In this document: piece by piece, positions 15,955-24,897 of the stretch
Position numbering within the stretch: position 1 is the first letter of the stretch
How the letters are laid out: every line of letters begins with the position of its first letter
Assembly: GCF_019049675.1 (NCBI RefSeq)
Contig: NZ_JAFMOW010000068.1
Location: 558,001-622,000, forward strand
Direction of reading: 5' to 3'
From: Rahnella bonaserana
Lineage (GTDB): Bacteria > Pseudomonadota > Gammaproteobacteria > Enterobacterales > Enterobacteriaceae
DNA: 64,000 nucleotides
Notes under the pieces: model-generated
What the model saw: only the letters and a program-made list of their open reading frames with translations
Told to the model about the DNA's origin: nothing
Databases searched by the model: none
Position numbers and translations under genes: made by a program

Positions 15955-16899
15955 TCAGGCTCTCCGCATACGTGGGTTGACCAGCACATACAGCACGTCG
16001 GCCAGCAGATTCATCAGCAGAAAACCGACCGCAACCACCATCACCACGCCCTGAACCACGGCGTAATCACGGTTAAACACTGAATCGACAATCATTTTGC
16101 CAAAGCCCGGAATGGTGAAAACCTGCTCGCTAAGCACCGCGCCGCCCAGCAGTTCGCCGAACAGCAACGTCGTCAGGGTGATGATCGGCACCAGCGCATT
16201 GCGCAGCGCATGTTTCATGATCACTTTTTTCGGCAGAAGCCCTTTGGCGCGCGCGGTACGGATGTAATCGGCTTTCAGCACCGCGATCATCGCCGCACGG
16301 GTGTGGCGCATCAGTGTGGCAGAAAGTCCGGTACCGAGCACCGCTGCAGGCAGCAACATGGTTTTCAGGTTTTGCAGCGGGTCTTCTGAGAAAGGCACGT
16401 AACCGGACGCCGGAAGCCAGTGCAGTTTCACTGAGAACAGCATAATCAGCAGCACACCCAGCCAGAAATGGGGGATCGAAATCCCCGACAGCGCCAGAAA
16501 ATTAGTGCCGTTATCTATCCAGGTGCCTTTGTTGACCGCCGCCAGCACGCCCATGGTGATGCCGATGACCAGTGCGACAATCATTGCCAGCAGCGACAGT
16601 TCCAGCGTCACCGGCAGTTTGCTGGCAATCAGCTGTAATACCGGTTCCTGTGTGCGCAACGAGGTGCCGAAATCACCGCGCAGTGCGTTGCCGACCCAGT
16701 GGAAATACTGGCTGGGGATCGGGTCATTCAGATGATATTGCTCGCGTAACTGCGCAATTACCGCCGGATCCCGTTCCTCGCCGGCCATCGCGGTGATCGG
16801 ATCGCCCGGCAGTAATTTCTGCAGGGAGAAGACCATCAGCGTGACCAGAAACAGCGTCGGTATGGCTGAAATCAGCCGTTTCACCACCAGTTCTAACAT
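15955..16899 (-). CDS. Peptide-type ABC importer permease (DppB-like)
   Basis: A 314-residue permease starting MLELVVKRLISAIPTLFLVT, with LLPGDPITAM near residue 30 and the EAA loop IRTARAKGLLPKKV. It has six predicted membrane helices. Ribosome site GAGGAA precedes ATG 16899. It sits between the binding-protein gene and the second permease and pairs with the latter. Confidence 0.9.
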   Translation of the reverse strand: MLELVVKRLISAIPTLFLVTLMVFSLQKLLPGDPITAMAGEERDPAVIAQLREQYHLNDPIPSQYFHWVGNALRGDFGTSLRTQEPVLQLIASKLPVTLELSLLAMIVALVIGITMGVLAAVNKGTWIDNGTNFLALSGISIPHFWLGVLLIMLFSVKLHWLPASGYVPFSEDPLQNLKTMLLPAAVLGTGLSATLMRHTRAAMIAVLKADYIRTARAKGLLPKKVIMKHALRNALVPIITLTTLLFGELLGGAVLSEQVFTIPGFGKMIVDSVFNRDYAVVQGVVMVVAVGFLLMNLLADVLYVLVNPRMRRA

Positions 16900-16916
16900 C
16901 GTCTTTCCTCAGGCAA

Positions 16917-18434
16917 TTACTTGTTCAGCGCCAGACCCTGCAAACGGATCAGCCCGTCGGCGTAAGGCACGAAACCGGTCACTTTCTTGTTAATACCGAA
17001 AATGCGCGGTTCGAAGTACAGATACACCAGCGGATCGTCGAGGTTTTCCTGGACGACGACCTGTTTGTAGAGGGCTTTACGCTTCTCCACATCGCTGGTC
17101 AGACGGGCTTCCTGCAACCACTGATCGACCTGCGGATTGCTGTATTTGCCGTCGTTCAGGCCACCTTTGGTGTTGAGGAACGAGAAAATATTGCCGTCCG
17201 GATCCGGGCGTCCTGACCAGCCGGACATGCTCATTTTGAATTCACCGCTTTGCTGGCGATCCAGCAGCGTGGCGTATTCAGTCATTTGCAGATTCAGGTT
17301 AATGCCCGCTTCGCTGACCATCGCCTGAAGCACCTGCGCAACCTGCTGGGAGGTCGGGTTATTGGCGACCAGGAAATCAATGGTCAGCGGCGTTTTCACA
17401 CCGGCTTCGGCCAGCAGCGCTTTGGCCTTTTCGATATCGCGTTTTGGCACCGGAATGTCAGCGTGATACGGGCTGGCAGGCGAGAAGGCCTGATTCGCCG
17501 GCGTGTACTGCCCCTGGAACACCACCTGATTCAGTGCGTCGCGGTCAATTGCCAGCGACAGCGCCTGGCGCACACGGGCATCTTTCGCCAGCGGAGTATT
17601 GGTATTGGCGGTGCCGTTGGCGATGTTAATCGTCAGCCCCATGTACCCCAGACCGGTGGTGCTGGCCAGTTGCAGATTACTGTCGGCTTTCACCGTGGCG
17701 GTATCACTGGCGGCAATACCTTCGGTGAGATCTAAATCACCCGCGCGCAGGTTAGCGAGGCGTACGGACGCATCCGGGATCGGCAGGAACACCACTTTAT
17801 CGAAGTGATAGGCCGCTTTATTCCAGTAATTTTCAAACCGTTTCAGCACGATGCGGTCCTGCTGAACGCGGCTGACGAATTCGTACGGGCCGGAACAGAC
17901 CGGATGCGCCGCCACGTTGCCTTTCGCGGTCGCCTCCGGCGCCATCATGGTGCCCGCGCGGTCAGTCAGTTGCATCAGCAGCGCGGCATCCGCCGTTTTC
18001 AGATGGAAAACCACGGTGTAGGGCGCGGTGACTTCCACGGATTCAACCGAGGACAGCTCACTTTTACGCAAAGAACCCGGCAGCGTCAGATAGCGTTCGA
18101 TGTTGTATTTGACCGACTGCGCATCGAATTTTTCGCCATCCTGGAAAGTCACGCCTTCACGCAAATTCATGGTCAGCGTTTTACCGTCTTCGCTGTAGGC
18201 CCAGTCTTTCGCCAGACCCGGTACGATTTGCAGATGCTGATCGACATCCACCAGGCGTTCGCACATGGCGCTGAACACGAAACGCCCGTAATAGGTGCGC
18301 GCCGTGGCCGGATCCAGCATGTCAGGATCACTGCCAAGGCCGATACGCAGGGTACTTTCCGCATGGGCAAGGCCCGCAGATGTCAGCAACATTAAGGCCG
18401 GAAGGCAGGCGGTTAAGCGGGGTGCAAATCTCAT
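16917..18434 (-). CDS. Family 5 periplasmic solute-binding protein
   Basis: A 505-residue DppA/OppA-type binding protein. The signal peptide runs to about residue 25 (LTSAGLAHA), then ESTLRIGLGSDPDMLDPATA. The conserved VRQALSLAIDRDAL stretch is near residue 288. It should bind a peptide or peptide-like compound in the periplasm. The ligand is not clear; a downstream GGT-like enzyme suggests a gamma-glutamyl compound. Its start overlaps the preceding ATPase gene by four bases (ATGA). Confidence 0.88.
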   Translation of the reverse strand: MRFAPRLTACLPALMLLTSAGLAHAESTLRIGLGSDPDMLDPATARTYYGRFVFSAMCERLVDVDQHLQIVPGLAKDWAYSEDGKTLTMNLREGVTFQDGEKFDAQSVKYNIERYLTLPGSLRKSELSSVESVEVTAPYTVVFHLKTADAALLMQLTDRAGTMMAPEATAKGNVAAHPVCSGPYEFVSRVQQDRIVLKRFENYWNKAAYHFDKVVFLPIPDASVRLANLRAGDLDLTEGIAASDTATVKADSNLQLASTTGLGYMGLTINIANGTANTNTPLAKDARVRQALSLAIDRDALNQVVFQGQYTPANQAFSPASPYHADIPVPKRDIEKAKALLAEAGVKTPLTIDFLVANNPTSQQVAQVLQAMVSEAGINLNLQMTEYATLLDRQQSGEFKMSMSGWSGRPDPDGNIFSFLNTKGGLNDGKYSNPQVDQWLQEARLTSDVEKRKALYKQVVVQENLDDPLVYLYFEPRIFGINKKVTGFVPYADGLIRLQGLALNK

Positions 18435-19546
18435 GGTCGGGTTCCCTGGGTTGAGGTTGGGATGGAAAGTGAAAGCCGCGTCTGGCTTGCTTGTTCAAAC
18501 AGCGCACGCCGTAAGGTGAAAGCAGCGGACGGCGGCGGAACCAGCACCGAGGTGCGGTCGCGTTGCAGTTCGCTCCAGCGGTGGCAGGCCACCATGCGGT
18601 TATCAGTAACGGTTTCAAGTTGAGGTTCAACCAGTCGACATTCGTCGGTGGCGTAGGCGCAGCGGGTATGGAAACGGCAGCCGGTGGGCATATTGGCCGG
18701 ATTGGGCATATCGCCCTGCAGCAGTGGCACCGGACGTTTCACCCCCGGCGCGAGCTGTGGCGCGGAGGCAATCAGCGCCTGGGTATAGGGATGCAGCGGC
18801 TGGTCGAAAATGTCATCGGTGCTGGCGAGTTCGACGATTTGCCCGAGGTACATCACCGCCACGCGGTCACTCATATGGCGGATCACCGCCAGACCGTGCG
18901 CGACGACGATCATCGTCAGGCCAAACTGCTGTTTAAGATTTTCCAGCAGATTGACTACCTGCGCCTGCACTGACACATCGAGCGCAGAAACCGGCTCATC
19001 GCCCAGCAGCAGTTTTGGCGATGACGCCAGCGCACGCGCAATGCCGATACGCTGGCGCTGACCGCCGGAAAACTCATGCGGATAACGGTGACTGAATGCG
19101 GCGGGCAGGCCGACGGTCGTCAGCAGTTCGCGCACTTTTGCCTGACGGTCCGCTTTGCCGCTGACGATGTTGTGCAGCCACAGCGGCTCGCCGACGATTT
19201 CTTCTACCGTCATGCGCGGGTTGAGCGAGGCAAAGGGATCCTGAAAAATGATTTGCAGGTCGCGGCGTAGTTTTTTCATCTGGTCAGCCGAAAACTGTTT
19301 CAGGTTTTCGCCTTCATAAAACACGTCCCCGTCGGTCGCGCTGAGCAACTGCAATAACAGGCGGCCAAGGGTCGATTTGCCCGAACCTGATTCGCCGACA
19401 ATCGCCAGCGTTTCGCCATGCCAGACGCGCAGCGAAACGCGATCCACCGCCTGCACGATTTTGGGTTTAGTAAACAGCGTCGAAGGGCCTTTGAAGACTT
19501 TGGTCAGTCCGGCGGCTTCCAGAATGGGGCGGGGTGCGAGGCTCAT
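18431..19546 (-). CDS. Peptide-type ABC importer ATP-binding protein (DppF/OppF-like)
   Basis: A 371-residue ATPase with Walker A GESGSGKST, signature [15 protein letters not shown] and Walker B LLLGDEPVSALDVS. The oligopeptide C-terminal extension has the four-cysteine-type tail CRFHTRCAYATDEC. An extra 50 or so residues after this region, rich in Ser, Thr and Leu, are unusual and have no clear role. It overlaps both neighbours by four bases, so the operon is tightly coupled. It acts with the ATPase at 19543 as the energising pair. Confidence 0.88.
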   Translation of the reverse strand: MSLAPRPILEAAGLTKVFKGPSTLFTKPKIVQAVDRVSLRVWHGETLAIVGESGSGKSTLGRLLLQLLSATDGDVFYEGENLKQFSADQMKKLRRDLQIIFQDPFASLNPRMTVEEIVGEPLWLHNIVSGKADRQAKVRELLTTVGLPAAFSHRYPHEFSGGQRQRIGIARALASSPKLLLGDEPVSALDVSVQAQVVNLLENLKQQFGLTMIVVAHGLAVIRHMSDRVAVMYLGQIVELASTDDIFDQPLHPYTQALIASAPQLAPGVKRPVPLLQGDMPNPANMPTGCRFHTRCAYATDECRLVEPQLETVTDNRMVACHRWSELQRDRTSVLVPPPSAAFTLRRALFEQASQTRLSLSIPTSTQGTRP

Positions 19547-20565
19547 GCGCAGGCTCCTTCGGCGGACAACGTAAAATAGTTTTCCAGCGGCGCAAAGAAA
19601 CAGGCGACCTGGTGTGAGGACTGATGCAGCGGGCGCAAGGCCGGTCGTTCCTGATGGCAGCGCACATCGGCAAACGGACAGCGCGTCGAAAAGCGGCAGC
19701 CTTTCGGCATATCTTTCGGCAGCGGCACAGCGCCGGGAATGGTGGAAAGCGCGCCCTGGCGCGAGGCCAGCGACGGCATCGATCCCATCAGCCCGATGGT
19801 GTAAGGGTGCTGCGGATTATTGAAAATATCGTCCACCAGTCCCTGTTCAACGATCTGTCCGGCATACATCACCGCCACGCTGTCGGCGACTTCCGCCACC
19901 ACGCCGAGGTCATGGGTGATCAGCAACAATGCGCTGCCGGTTTCCTGCTGGATGCGGTTGAGCAGGGCGAGGATCTGCGCCTGAATGGTGACGTCCAGCG
20001 CGGTGGTCGGTTCATCGGCAATCAGCAGTTGCGGACGGTTGATCAGCGCCATCGCAATCATCACGCGCTGGCGCATACCGCCGGAAAGCTGGTGCGGATA
20101 CGCGTCCATCCGCAATTCCGGTGCAGGGATTTGCACCTTTTTCAGGATTTCAAGTGCCTGCATCCGCGCCTGTTTTTTATCCGCACCCTGATGGCGTATT
20201 ACCGCTTCAGCCAGCTGATCGCCGAGTGTCAGCGCCGGATTGAGCGAGGTCATTGGTTCCTGAAAAATCATTGCCAGTTCCTGACCGCGCAGGTCGGCAT
20301 ACTGACGCTCGGACAGTCCGAGCAGCGAGGTGTCATTAAGGCGGATATCGCCCTGCAACACGCTGGCACTGGCGGGCAATAATCCCATCAGCGCCAGCGA
20401 CGTCACGCTTTTGCCGCAACCGGATTCCCCGACCAGCGCCAGCGTTTTTCCGGCTTCCAGCTGCAAGGAAATGCCATCGAGCACGGTCGCGGGGGAACCG
20501 GAAAACTGCACCCGCAGGTCGTTGATGTGTAACAGCGGCGTGACGGGTCCGGCCGGGTCAGTCAT
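19543..20565 (-). CDS. Peptide-type ABC importer ATP-binding protein (DppD/OppD-like)
   Basis: A 340-residue ATPase with Walker [10 protein letters not shown], signature [15 protein letters not shown] and Walker [14 protein letters not shown], and a C-terminal cysteine motif [17 protein letters not shown] 20565 ([12 protein letters not shown]) was chosen because GAGGA lies upstream at a fitting distance. This places its start inside the end of the GntR gene, overlapping by eight bases. Regulator and transporter are therefore almost certainly on one transcript. Confidence 0.88.
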   Translation of the reverse strand: MTDPAGPVTPLLHINDLRVQFSGSPATVLDGISLQLEAGKTLALVGESGCGKSVTSLALMGLLPASASVLQGDIRLNDTSLLGLSERQYADLRGQELAMIFQEPMTSLNPALTLGDQLAEAVIRHQGADKKQARMQALEILKKVQIPAPELRMDAYPHQLSGGMRQRVMIAMALINRPQLLIADEPTTALDVTIQAQILALLNRIQQETGSALLLITHDLGVVAEVADSVAVMYAGQIVEQGLVDDIFNNPQHPYTIGLMGSMPSLASRQGALSTIPGAVPLPKDMPKGCRFSTRCPFADVRCHQERPALRPLHQSSHQVACFFAPLENYFTLSAEGACA

Positions 20566-21292
20566 CAGTAAAATCCTCGTCATCATCATTCAGGGTGGAA
20601 AGAAACGCCTGTTGCAGTGCCAGAAGGTGCTCGCGCATGACTCTGGCGGCCTCTTTCGGCTGGCGTGCGGCAATGTGTTCTACGATGCGCTCGTGGTGAT
20701 CGTCGTAACGGTTCAGGCGCTCCTGATTTCGTGCGGCGTTACGCACCGCCAGCCAGCTCGGGTCACGGCGGATGGCATCGACCGCATCGAACAATCCGAG
20801 TAACAACCGGTTACCGGCGGCATCGGCAATCGCGCGGTGAAATGCGCTGTCCCACAGTTCAATCTGATCCGGATCGCCGCGCGACATGGTTTTCACTTTG
20901 TCCAGCAAACGTCGCATCAGCTGTATCTGTTCCGGCGTGGCGCGCAGTGCGGCATATTTCGCCAGCCCCGGTTCGAGCTGCAAACGTGCTTCCATTACTT
21001 CCTGCAAGTTCGATTGTTTAGGTAATGCCTGCAAACTCAGCGGCTGCGCAGGACCGTTCGGGCCGATAAACGTGCCTTTTCCCTGCTTGCGCCACACGCG
21101 GCCTTCTTCTTCCAGCACATCCAGCGCACGACGGATTTCACGGCGGCCAACATCAAACCTCTGCATCAGATCGCGTTCTGCCGGCAGTGGCTGAGTCTGA
21201 TCCGGATGCTGCTGTATCAGATGGCGCAGCTGCTCCAGTGCTGAATTCGAGGTGCCGTTAGAAGGAGATTGCGCCACGGAGTGTGTTGTCAT
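20558..21292 (-). CDS. GntR/FadR-family transcriptional regulator
   Basis: A 244-residue FadR-type regulator. The winged helix-turn-helix lies at about residues 15-85 (RRALDVLEEEGRVWRKQGKGTF), followed by a helical FCD ligand domain with metal-binding histidines likely (DSAFHRAIADAAGN). It is the first gene of an eight-gene unit with two ATPases, a binding protein, two permeases, a GGT-like enzyme and a lyase. It probably represses its own operon until the substrate or a breakdown product binds. An inverted repeat at 21345-21365 is the best operator candidate. Confidence 0.88.
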   Translation of the reverse strand: MTTHSVAQSPSNGTSNSALEQLRHLIQQHPDQTQPLPAERDLMQRFDVGRREIRRALDVLEEEGRVWRKQGKGTFIGPNGPAQPLSLQALPKQSNLQEVMEARLQLEPGLAKYAALRATPEQIQLMRRLLDKVKTMSRGDPDQIELWDSAFHRAIADAAGNRLLLGLFDAVDAIRRDPSWLAVRNAARNQERLNRYDDHHERIVEHIAARQPKEAARVMREHLLALQQAFLSTLNDDDEDFTDD

Positions 21293-21344
21293 ATTTCAGT
21301 TTCCCGCTGGGAATTAAATCGTTAGTCAGTCCTTTGCATTTTCC

Positions 21345-21365
21345 GAACCAATTTTGTAATGGTTC
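21345..21365. promoter_or_regulatory. Inverted repeat upstream of the GntR operon, candidate operator
   Basis: GAACCA and TGGTTC flank a nine-base spacer, 53 bases upstream of the GntR start. The right half, TAATGGTTC, recurs exactly at 21577-21585. The symmetry suits a dimeric GntR-type protein; binding is not shown. Confidence 0.45.
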
Positions 21366-21630
21366 ATGAGAAAGTTGTGCAAAACGGAGGATTTGTTTTT
21401 AATTTCAAATGTATAAAAAATCACCCGCTTCAAAGGATAGAACGTTTTACAGCTTATAAGGTGTTGATAATTCGCTGATATGCACAAGTGTAGTGCGTTA
21501 AAATAATGTTAACGGATCGTAATGGTGCGTGATTTCTCGGTATGAGAAGTAGATCAAATAAGCGGAATAACTTAGCTAATGGTTCGCTATATCGTTGCTT
21601 CACCAAAGAAGGAAAGGGTCGGGCGGGGTA

Positions 21631-21750
21631 TTAAGGAATAATTCGCAGGCCGGAGAGGACGCGGGCAGTGGTTTCTTCTGCAAGATCGTGAGTGCTGGTG
21701 AGGTTTTCGCAGAGAAGCGTGCAGGGCAAAACCCTAAATAATCCGCCCCT
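21631..21750 (-). other. Possible coding remnant beside repeat element A copy 2
   Basis: On the minus strand an open frame leads out of element A and ends at 21631 with a protein-like tail (CENLTSTHDLAEETTARVLS). No start codon with a ribosome site belongs to it, because the frame's only early start lies inside the repeat. It may be the worn 3' end of a lost gene. The rest of the 21293-22068 gap holds the candidate operator and the repeat; I see no intact gene. Confidence 0.3.
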
Positions 21751-21977
21751 GAATTTAAGATCGTGCGGGCGATTCAGAAATCTTGCTGAACGGAGCGGCC
21801 TGGAGACCAGAGGCTCCAGGACCGAGTGAAGGAATCGCGAAGCGGCAAGATTTCCAGCCTGTCGCTGAAATACCTGAAACATAGCCAGCGAGCGGAGCGC
21901 GCAGTGAAAGAGCCGGAGATTCCTAAGAGGCGCGGCGACAGGCGCCTCTTAGGGCCAGTGTGGGTGGCAACCCACGG
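21751..21977 (+). repeat. Dispersed structured repeat, element A copy 2
   Basis: This copy runs from GAATTTAAGATCGTGCGGG to GGGTGGCAACCCACGG. Its first hairpin is CCTGGAG, loop ACCAGAGG, CTCCAGG (21799-21820). The loop equals that of copy 1, while the stem sequence is different but still self-complementary. The 12-base stem CCTAAGAGGCGC is kept. No element B is found next to this copy. Confidence 0.85.
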
Positions 21978-22068
21978 TCTTTGTTTGTGGCTATCGTCAG
22001 AATTAACAGCGTTATACGTCGCTTATCCCCCGATCATCCCCGACAAAACCCCTGTCTAATACCTATCA

Positions 22069-24153
22069 TCAGAGGGGTGCAAACCCAACCAGTCTTGACT
22101 CTGAGGGCTGAGGCCGTCCGAAGAAATATCCCTGAAACAACGTACAACCTTCTTCTTTCAGACGCCGGAACTGCTCGTCGGTTTCCACACCTTCTGCCGT
22201 GGTCTGAATGTCCAGACTGCGGCTCATGCCGGTGATTGCCCGGATGATCGCCAGTGCTTCGCGACTGTCCTGCATATCATTAATGAACGACCGGTCGATT
22301 TTGATTTTGTCGAACGGGAACGAACGCAGATAACTCAGTGATGAATAGCCGGTGCCGAAATCGTCCAGTGCAATACGCACGCCGAGCGCCTTCAGTTTGC
22401 GCAGGATGCTGATGTTGCCCAGCGTATTGTCGAGCAACACCGATTCGGTGATTTCCACTTCCAGACGCGATGGATCCAGCCCCGAAGCTTCCAGCGCAGA
22501 TTCCACCACAGACACCAGCCCGCTGTTTTTAAACTGGATCGGCGAAAGGTTTACCGCAACAGTCTGATTGCCTTTCCAGGTGGTGGCTTCGCGGCAGGCC
22601 TCGTGCAAGGCAAATGAGCCAAGACTGTGGATCAGCCCCGTTTCTTCCGCAATCGGAATGAAATCGACCGGCATAATCAGCCCGTTTTCCGGATGCTGCC
22701 AGCGCATCAGCGCTTCATATCCGATGACGGCATCATGACGCGCGTCGGTGATCGGCTGATAATAAAGACGCAGCTGATTGCAGGTAATTGCATCGCGTAA
22801 ATCCATTTCCACCACGCGGCGTTTGCGGGCGGCGGCATCCATTTCGAGACGGAAATCTTCGTAGCGGTTACGGCCGTTACGTTTGGCTTCGTACAGCGCC
22901 ATATCTGCGCAACGCAACAACTGATCCGGGGTATTTTCTGCCGAATCTGCCAGCGCAATACCAATGCTCAGACCGACAGACAGCGAATGACCGTCGATGA
23001 TCACGGGCGGGCGCACTGATTCAATCAGTCGTTTGGAAATCTGATGCGCCGCTGAAATGTCTTTCAGCCCCGGCAGCACCACGGCAAATTCATCGCCGCC
23101 AATGCGCGCGAGCGTATCGTCATCACGCAGCGTCATGCGCAGGCGTTTGGAAATAGCGCGCAGCAGTTCATCACCAATCTGATGGCCCAGTGCGTCGTTG
23201 ACGTTTTTGAAGTTATCGAGATCCAGACACAGCGTGGCGGTGTGGCTGTGGGTATAACTGTCACGCTGCAACGCTTCGCTCAGACGCTGGCTAAACAGAA
23301 TACGGTTCGGCAGACTGGTCAGATTATCGTGATGCGCCATGTGATGAATCCGGGCATGCGCGGCCTGCTGGTCGGTCACGTCGTCGGCGATCATCATCAC
23401 GTAACTGGTCTGCGGATCGTTGCCGCGGATCACCGAACTGGTGGTCTGTAACGTGCGGTCGCCGATGGCGGTCAGCAACTGCTGTTCGCTGCGGTGAACG
23501 CCTTCCGCGCGCAGGCATTCGTCCGACTGCTTATTGATAAAAGTGCTCAGTCCGACGCCCATGCAATCCTGCGGACGTTTACCGAGCATTTTTTCACGTG
23601 AAATGCCCAGTAAACGTTCTGCCTGACGGTTAACCAGTAAGATCTCGCGGGAAACCGCATTCTCAACAATGACGGATGACGGAATATTGGCGATGACCGT
23701 ATTCAGAAATTGCGAGAGGGAGGCCAGTTGTTCACTGTTGGTTTCAGCCAGTTCTTTGGCCTGCAGTAACGCCTGTTCGGCTTCACGACGCTCAGTGACA
23801 TCGCGGGTGATCTTGGCGAAACCTATGATTTCACCGGCCTCACGCAACGCTTCAATAATGATATGCGCCCAGAAGAGGGAACCATCTTTGCGCTGTCGCC
23901 AGCCTTCGGATTCGTATCGGCCCGTTTCGCGCGCCGTTTCCAGGCCGTGCTGCGGCCAGCCGCTTTTGCGGTCTTCTTCGGTGTAAAAACACGAGAAATG
24001 TTTTCCGACTACTTCTTCAGGCGTATACCCTTTTGCCCGCTGCGCACCGGCATTCCAGTTCGCAATAATGCCATCGGGTTTAAGCATGTAAATCGCGTAG
24101 TCTTCCACGCGCTGAACCAGCAACCGATACAATACATCAGAATCTTCGCTCAT
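22069..24153 (-). CDS. PAS-PAS-GGDEF-EAL cyclic-di-GMP enzyme
   Basis: A 694-residue cytoplasmic signalling protein with no membrane segment. An N-terminal PAS domain (about residues 10-130, WNAGAQRAKGYTPEEVVGKHF) is followed by a second PAS-like region. The diguanylate cyclase domain has intact GGDEF at about 351 and an RxxD inhibitory site five residues before it. The phosphodiesterase domain keeps EALMRW near 479 and DDFGTGYSSL near 595. Both catalytic motifs look complete, so it could make or break cyclic-di-GMP depending on the PAS signal. It stands alone, and its target process cannot be told from neighbours. Confidence 0.92.
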   Translation of the reverse strand: MSEDSDVLYRLLVQRVEDYAIYMLKPDGIIANWNAGAQRAKGYTPEEVVGKHFSCFYTEEDRKSGWPQHGLETARETGRYESEGWRQRKDGSLFWAHIIIEALREAGEIIGFAKITRDVTERREAEQALLQAKELAETNSEQLASLSQFLNTVIANIPSSVIVENAVSREILLVNRQAERLLGISREKMLGKRPQDCMGVGLSTFINKQSDECLRAEGVHRSEQQLLTAIGDRTLQTTSSVIRGNDPQTSYVMMIADDVTDQQAAHARIHHMAHHDNLTSLPNRILFSQRLSEALQRDSYTHSHTATLCLDLDNFKNVNDALGHQIGDELLRAISKRLRMTLRDDDTLARIGGDEFAVVLPGLKDISAAHQISKRLIESVRPPVIIDGHSLSVGLSIGIALADSAENTPDQLLRCADMALYEAKRNGRNRYEDFRLEMDAAARKRRVVEMDLRDAITCNQLRLYYQPITDARHDAVIGYEALMRWQHPENGLIMPVDFIPIAEETGLIHSLGSFALHEACREATTWKGNQTVAVNLSPIQFKNSGLVSVVESALEASGLDPSRLEVEITESVLLDNTLGNISILRKLKALGVRIALDDFGTGYSSLSYLRSFPFDKIKIDRSFINDMQDSREALAIIRAITGMSRSLDIQTTAEGVETDEQFRRLKEEGCTLFQGYFFGRPQPSESRLVGFAPL

Positions 24154-24307
24154 TTTATTTTGCCTGCTAGCCTGCCGCCTTTACGGGGATCCTTCCGTAT
24201 CAAAGTCCGGCTAAATAGTGCGCCTGTCCCGACGCATTTTTGCTGTGATGTGCGGATGAAACGTTAGCATAAGATAATTCTTACTTCGTCAAATTTTGCT
24301 TCTAACG

Positions 24308-24323
24308 TGCTTAAATTTAAGCA
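24308..24323. promoter_or_regulatory. Perfect 16-base palindrome upstream of the PAS-GGDEF-EAL gene
   Basis: TGCTTAAATTTAAGCA is a perfect palindrome 155 bases upstream of the start codon at 24153, in an AT-rich 347-base gap. It could be an operator for the cyclic-di-GMP gene. Apart from this and the terminator at 24462, I see nothing in the gap. Confidence 0.35.
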
Positions 24324-24461
24324 TATTTAGCAAAAAGATCGGCCTTAAGTGCAATTCACTCTTTGGGTTTTAAATAGCACGGGAGTTATCGGCAGACGGG
24401 GAAGTAACTTTAATAAAAAGGCACACAACGTTCAGGCGTTACACGTGTTTAATCAGCATGC

Positions 24462-24487
24462 AAAAAAGCCGCAACAGTGTGCGGCTT
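24462..24487 (-). terminator. Rho-independent terminator after the His/Lys/Pro-rich gene
   Basis: On the minus strand AGCCGC and GCGGCT form a hairpin followed by six T, 14 bases after the stop of the gene at 24501. Confidence 0.85.
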
Positions 24488-24500
24488 GTCATGAAATTGT

Positions 24501-24728
24501 TTAGCCGCGATGTTCGGGCTTATTCATCTCCGGCTTTGGTTTCACCTTGTGATGAACCGGCACCGGTTTAGCTTTGTGATGCGCAGGCTGATGATGAACA
24601 ACCGGCTTGTGCGTTTTATGTACCAACTGCGGCTCTTTAACCGGCGGCTGACGCGGGCCTTCAGCAAAGGCGCTGACACTCGCAGCCAGCAGTGCTGCGC
24701 AAAGAACAACCATTCCAGATTTTTTCAT
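24501..24728 (-). CDS. Small exported His/Lys/Pro-rich protein
   Basis: A 75-residue protein starting MKKSGMVVLCAALLAASVSAFA, a clear Sec signal peptide with predicted cleavage after AFA. The mature part of about 53 residues is very rich in His, Lys and Pro (HHQPAHHKAKPVPVHHKVKP). I chose ATG 24728 because a longer frame would place 25 polar residues before the signal peptide. The composition suggests a periplasmic peptide that binds metal or polyanions, or an acid-response protein somewhat like Asr; none of this is shown. A strong terminator follows. Confidence 0.75.
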   Translation of the reverse strand: MKKSGMVVLCAALLAASVSAFAEGPRQPPVKEPQLVHKTHKPVVHHQPAHHKAKPVPVHHKVKPKPEMNKPEHRG

Positions 24729-24897
24729 TTTTGTTTCCTGTGTCCCGTCATGACGGTGGATCATGTTCACGCGCACAATGCAGGGCAAAGGGATAAACGA
24801 CAATTCGGAAAAGGCTTAATCGGTGGTGTTTAACGGGTAATTTAAACCACGTTTACGGAAAGCTTAAGGACGTGCCGGGGGAACATTCCCCCACGCG

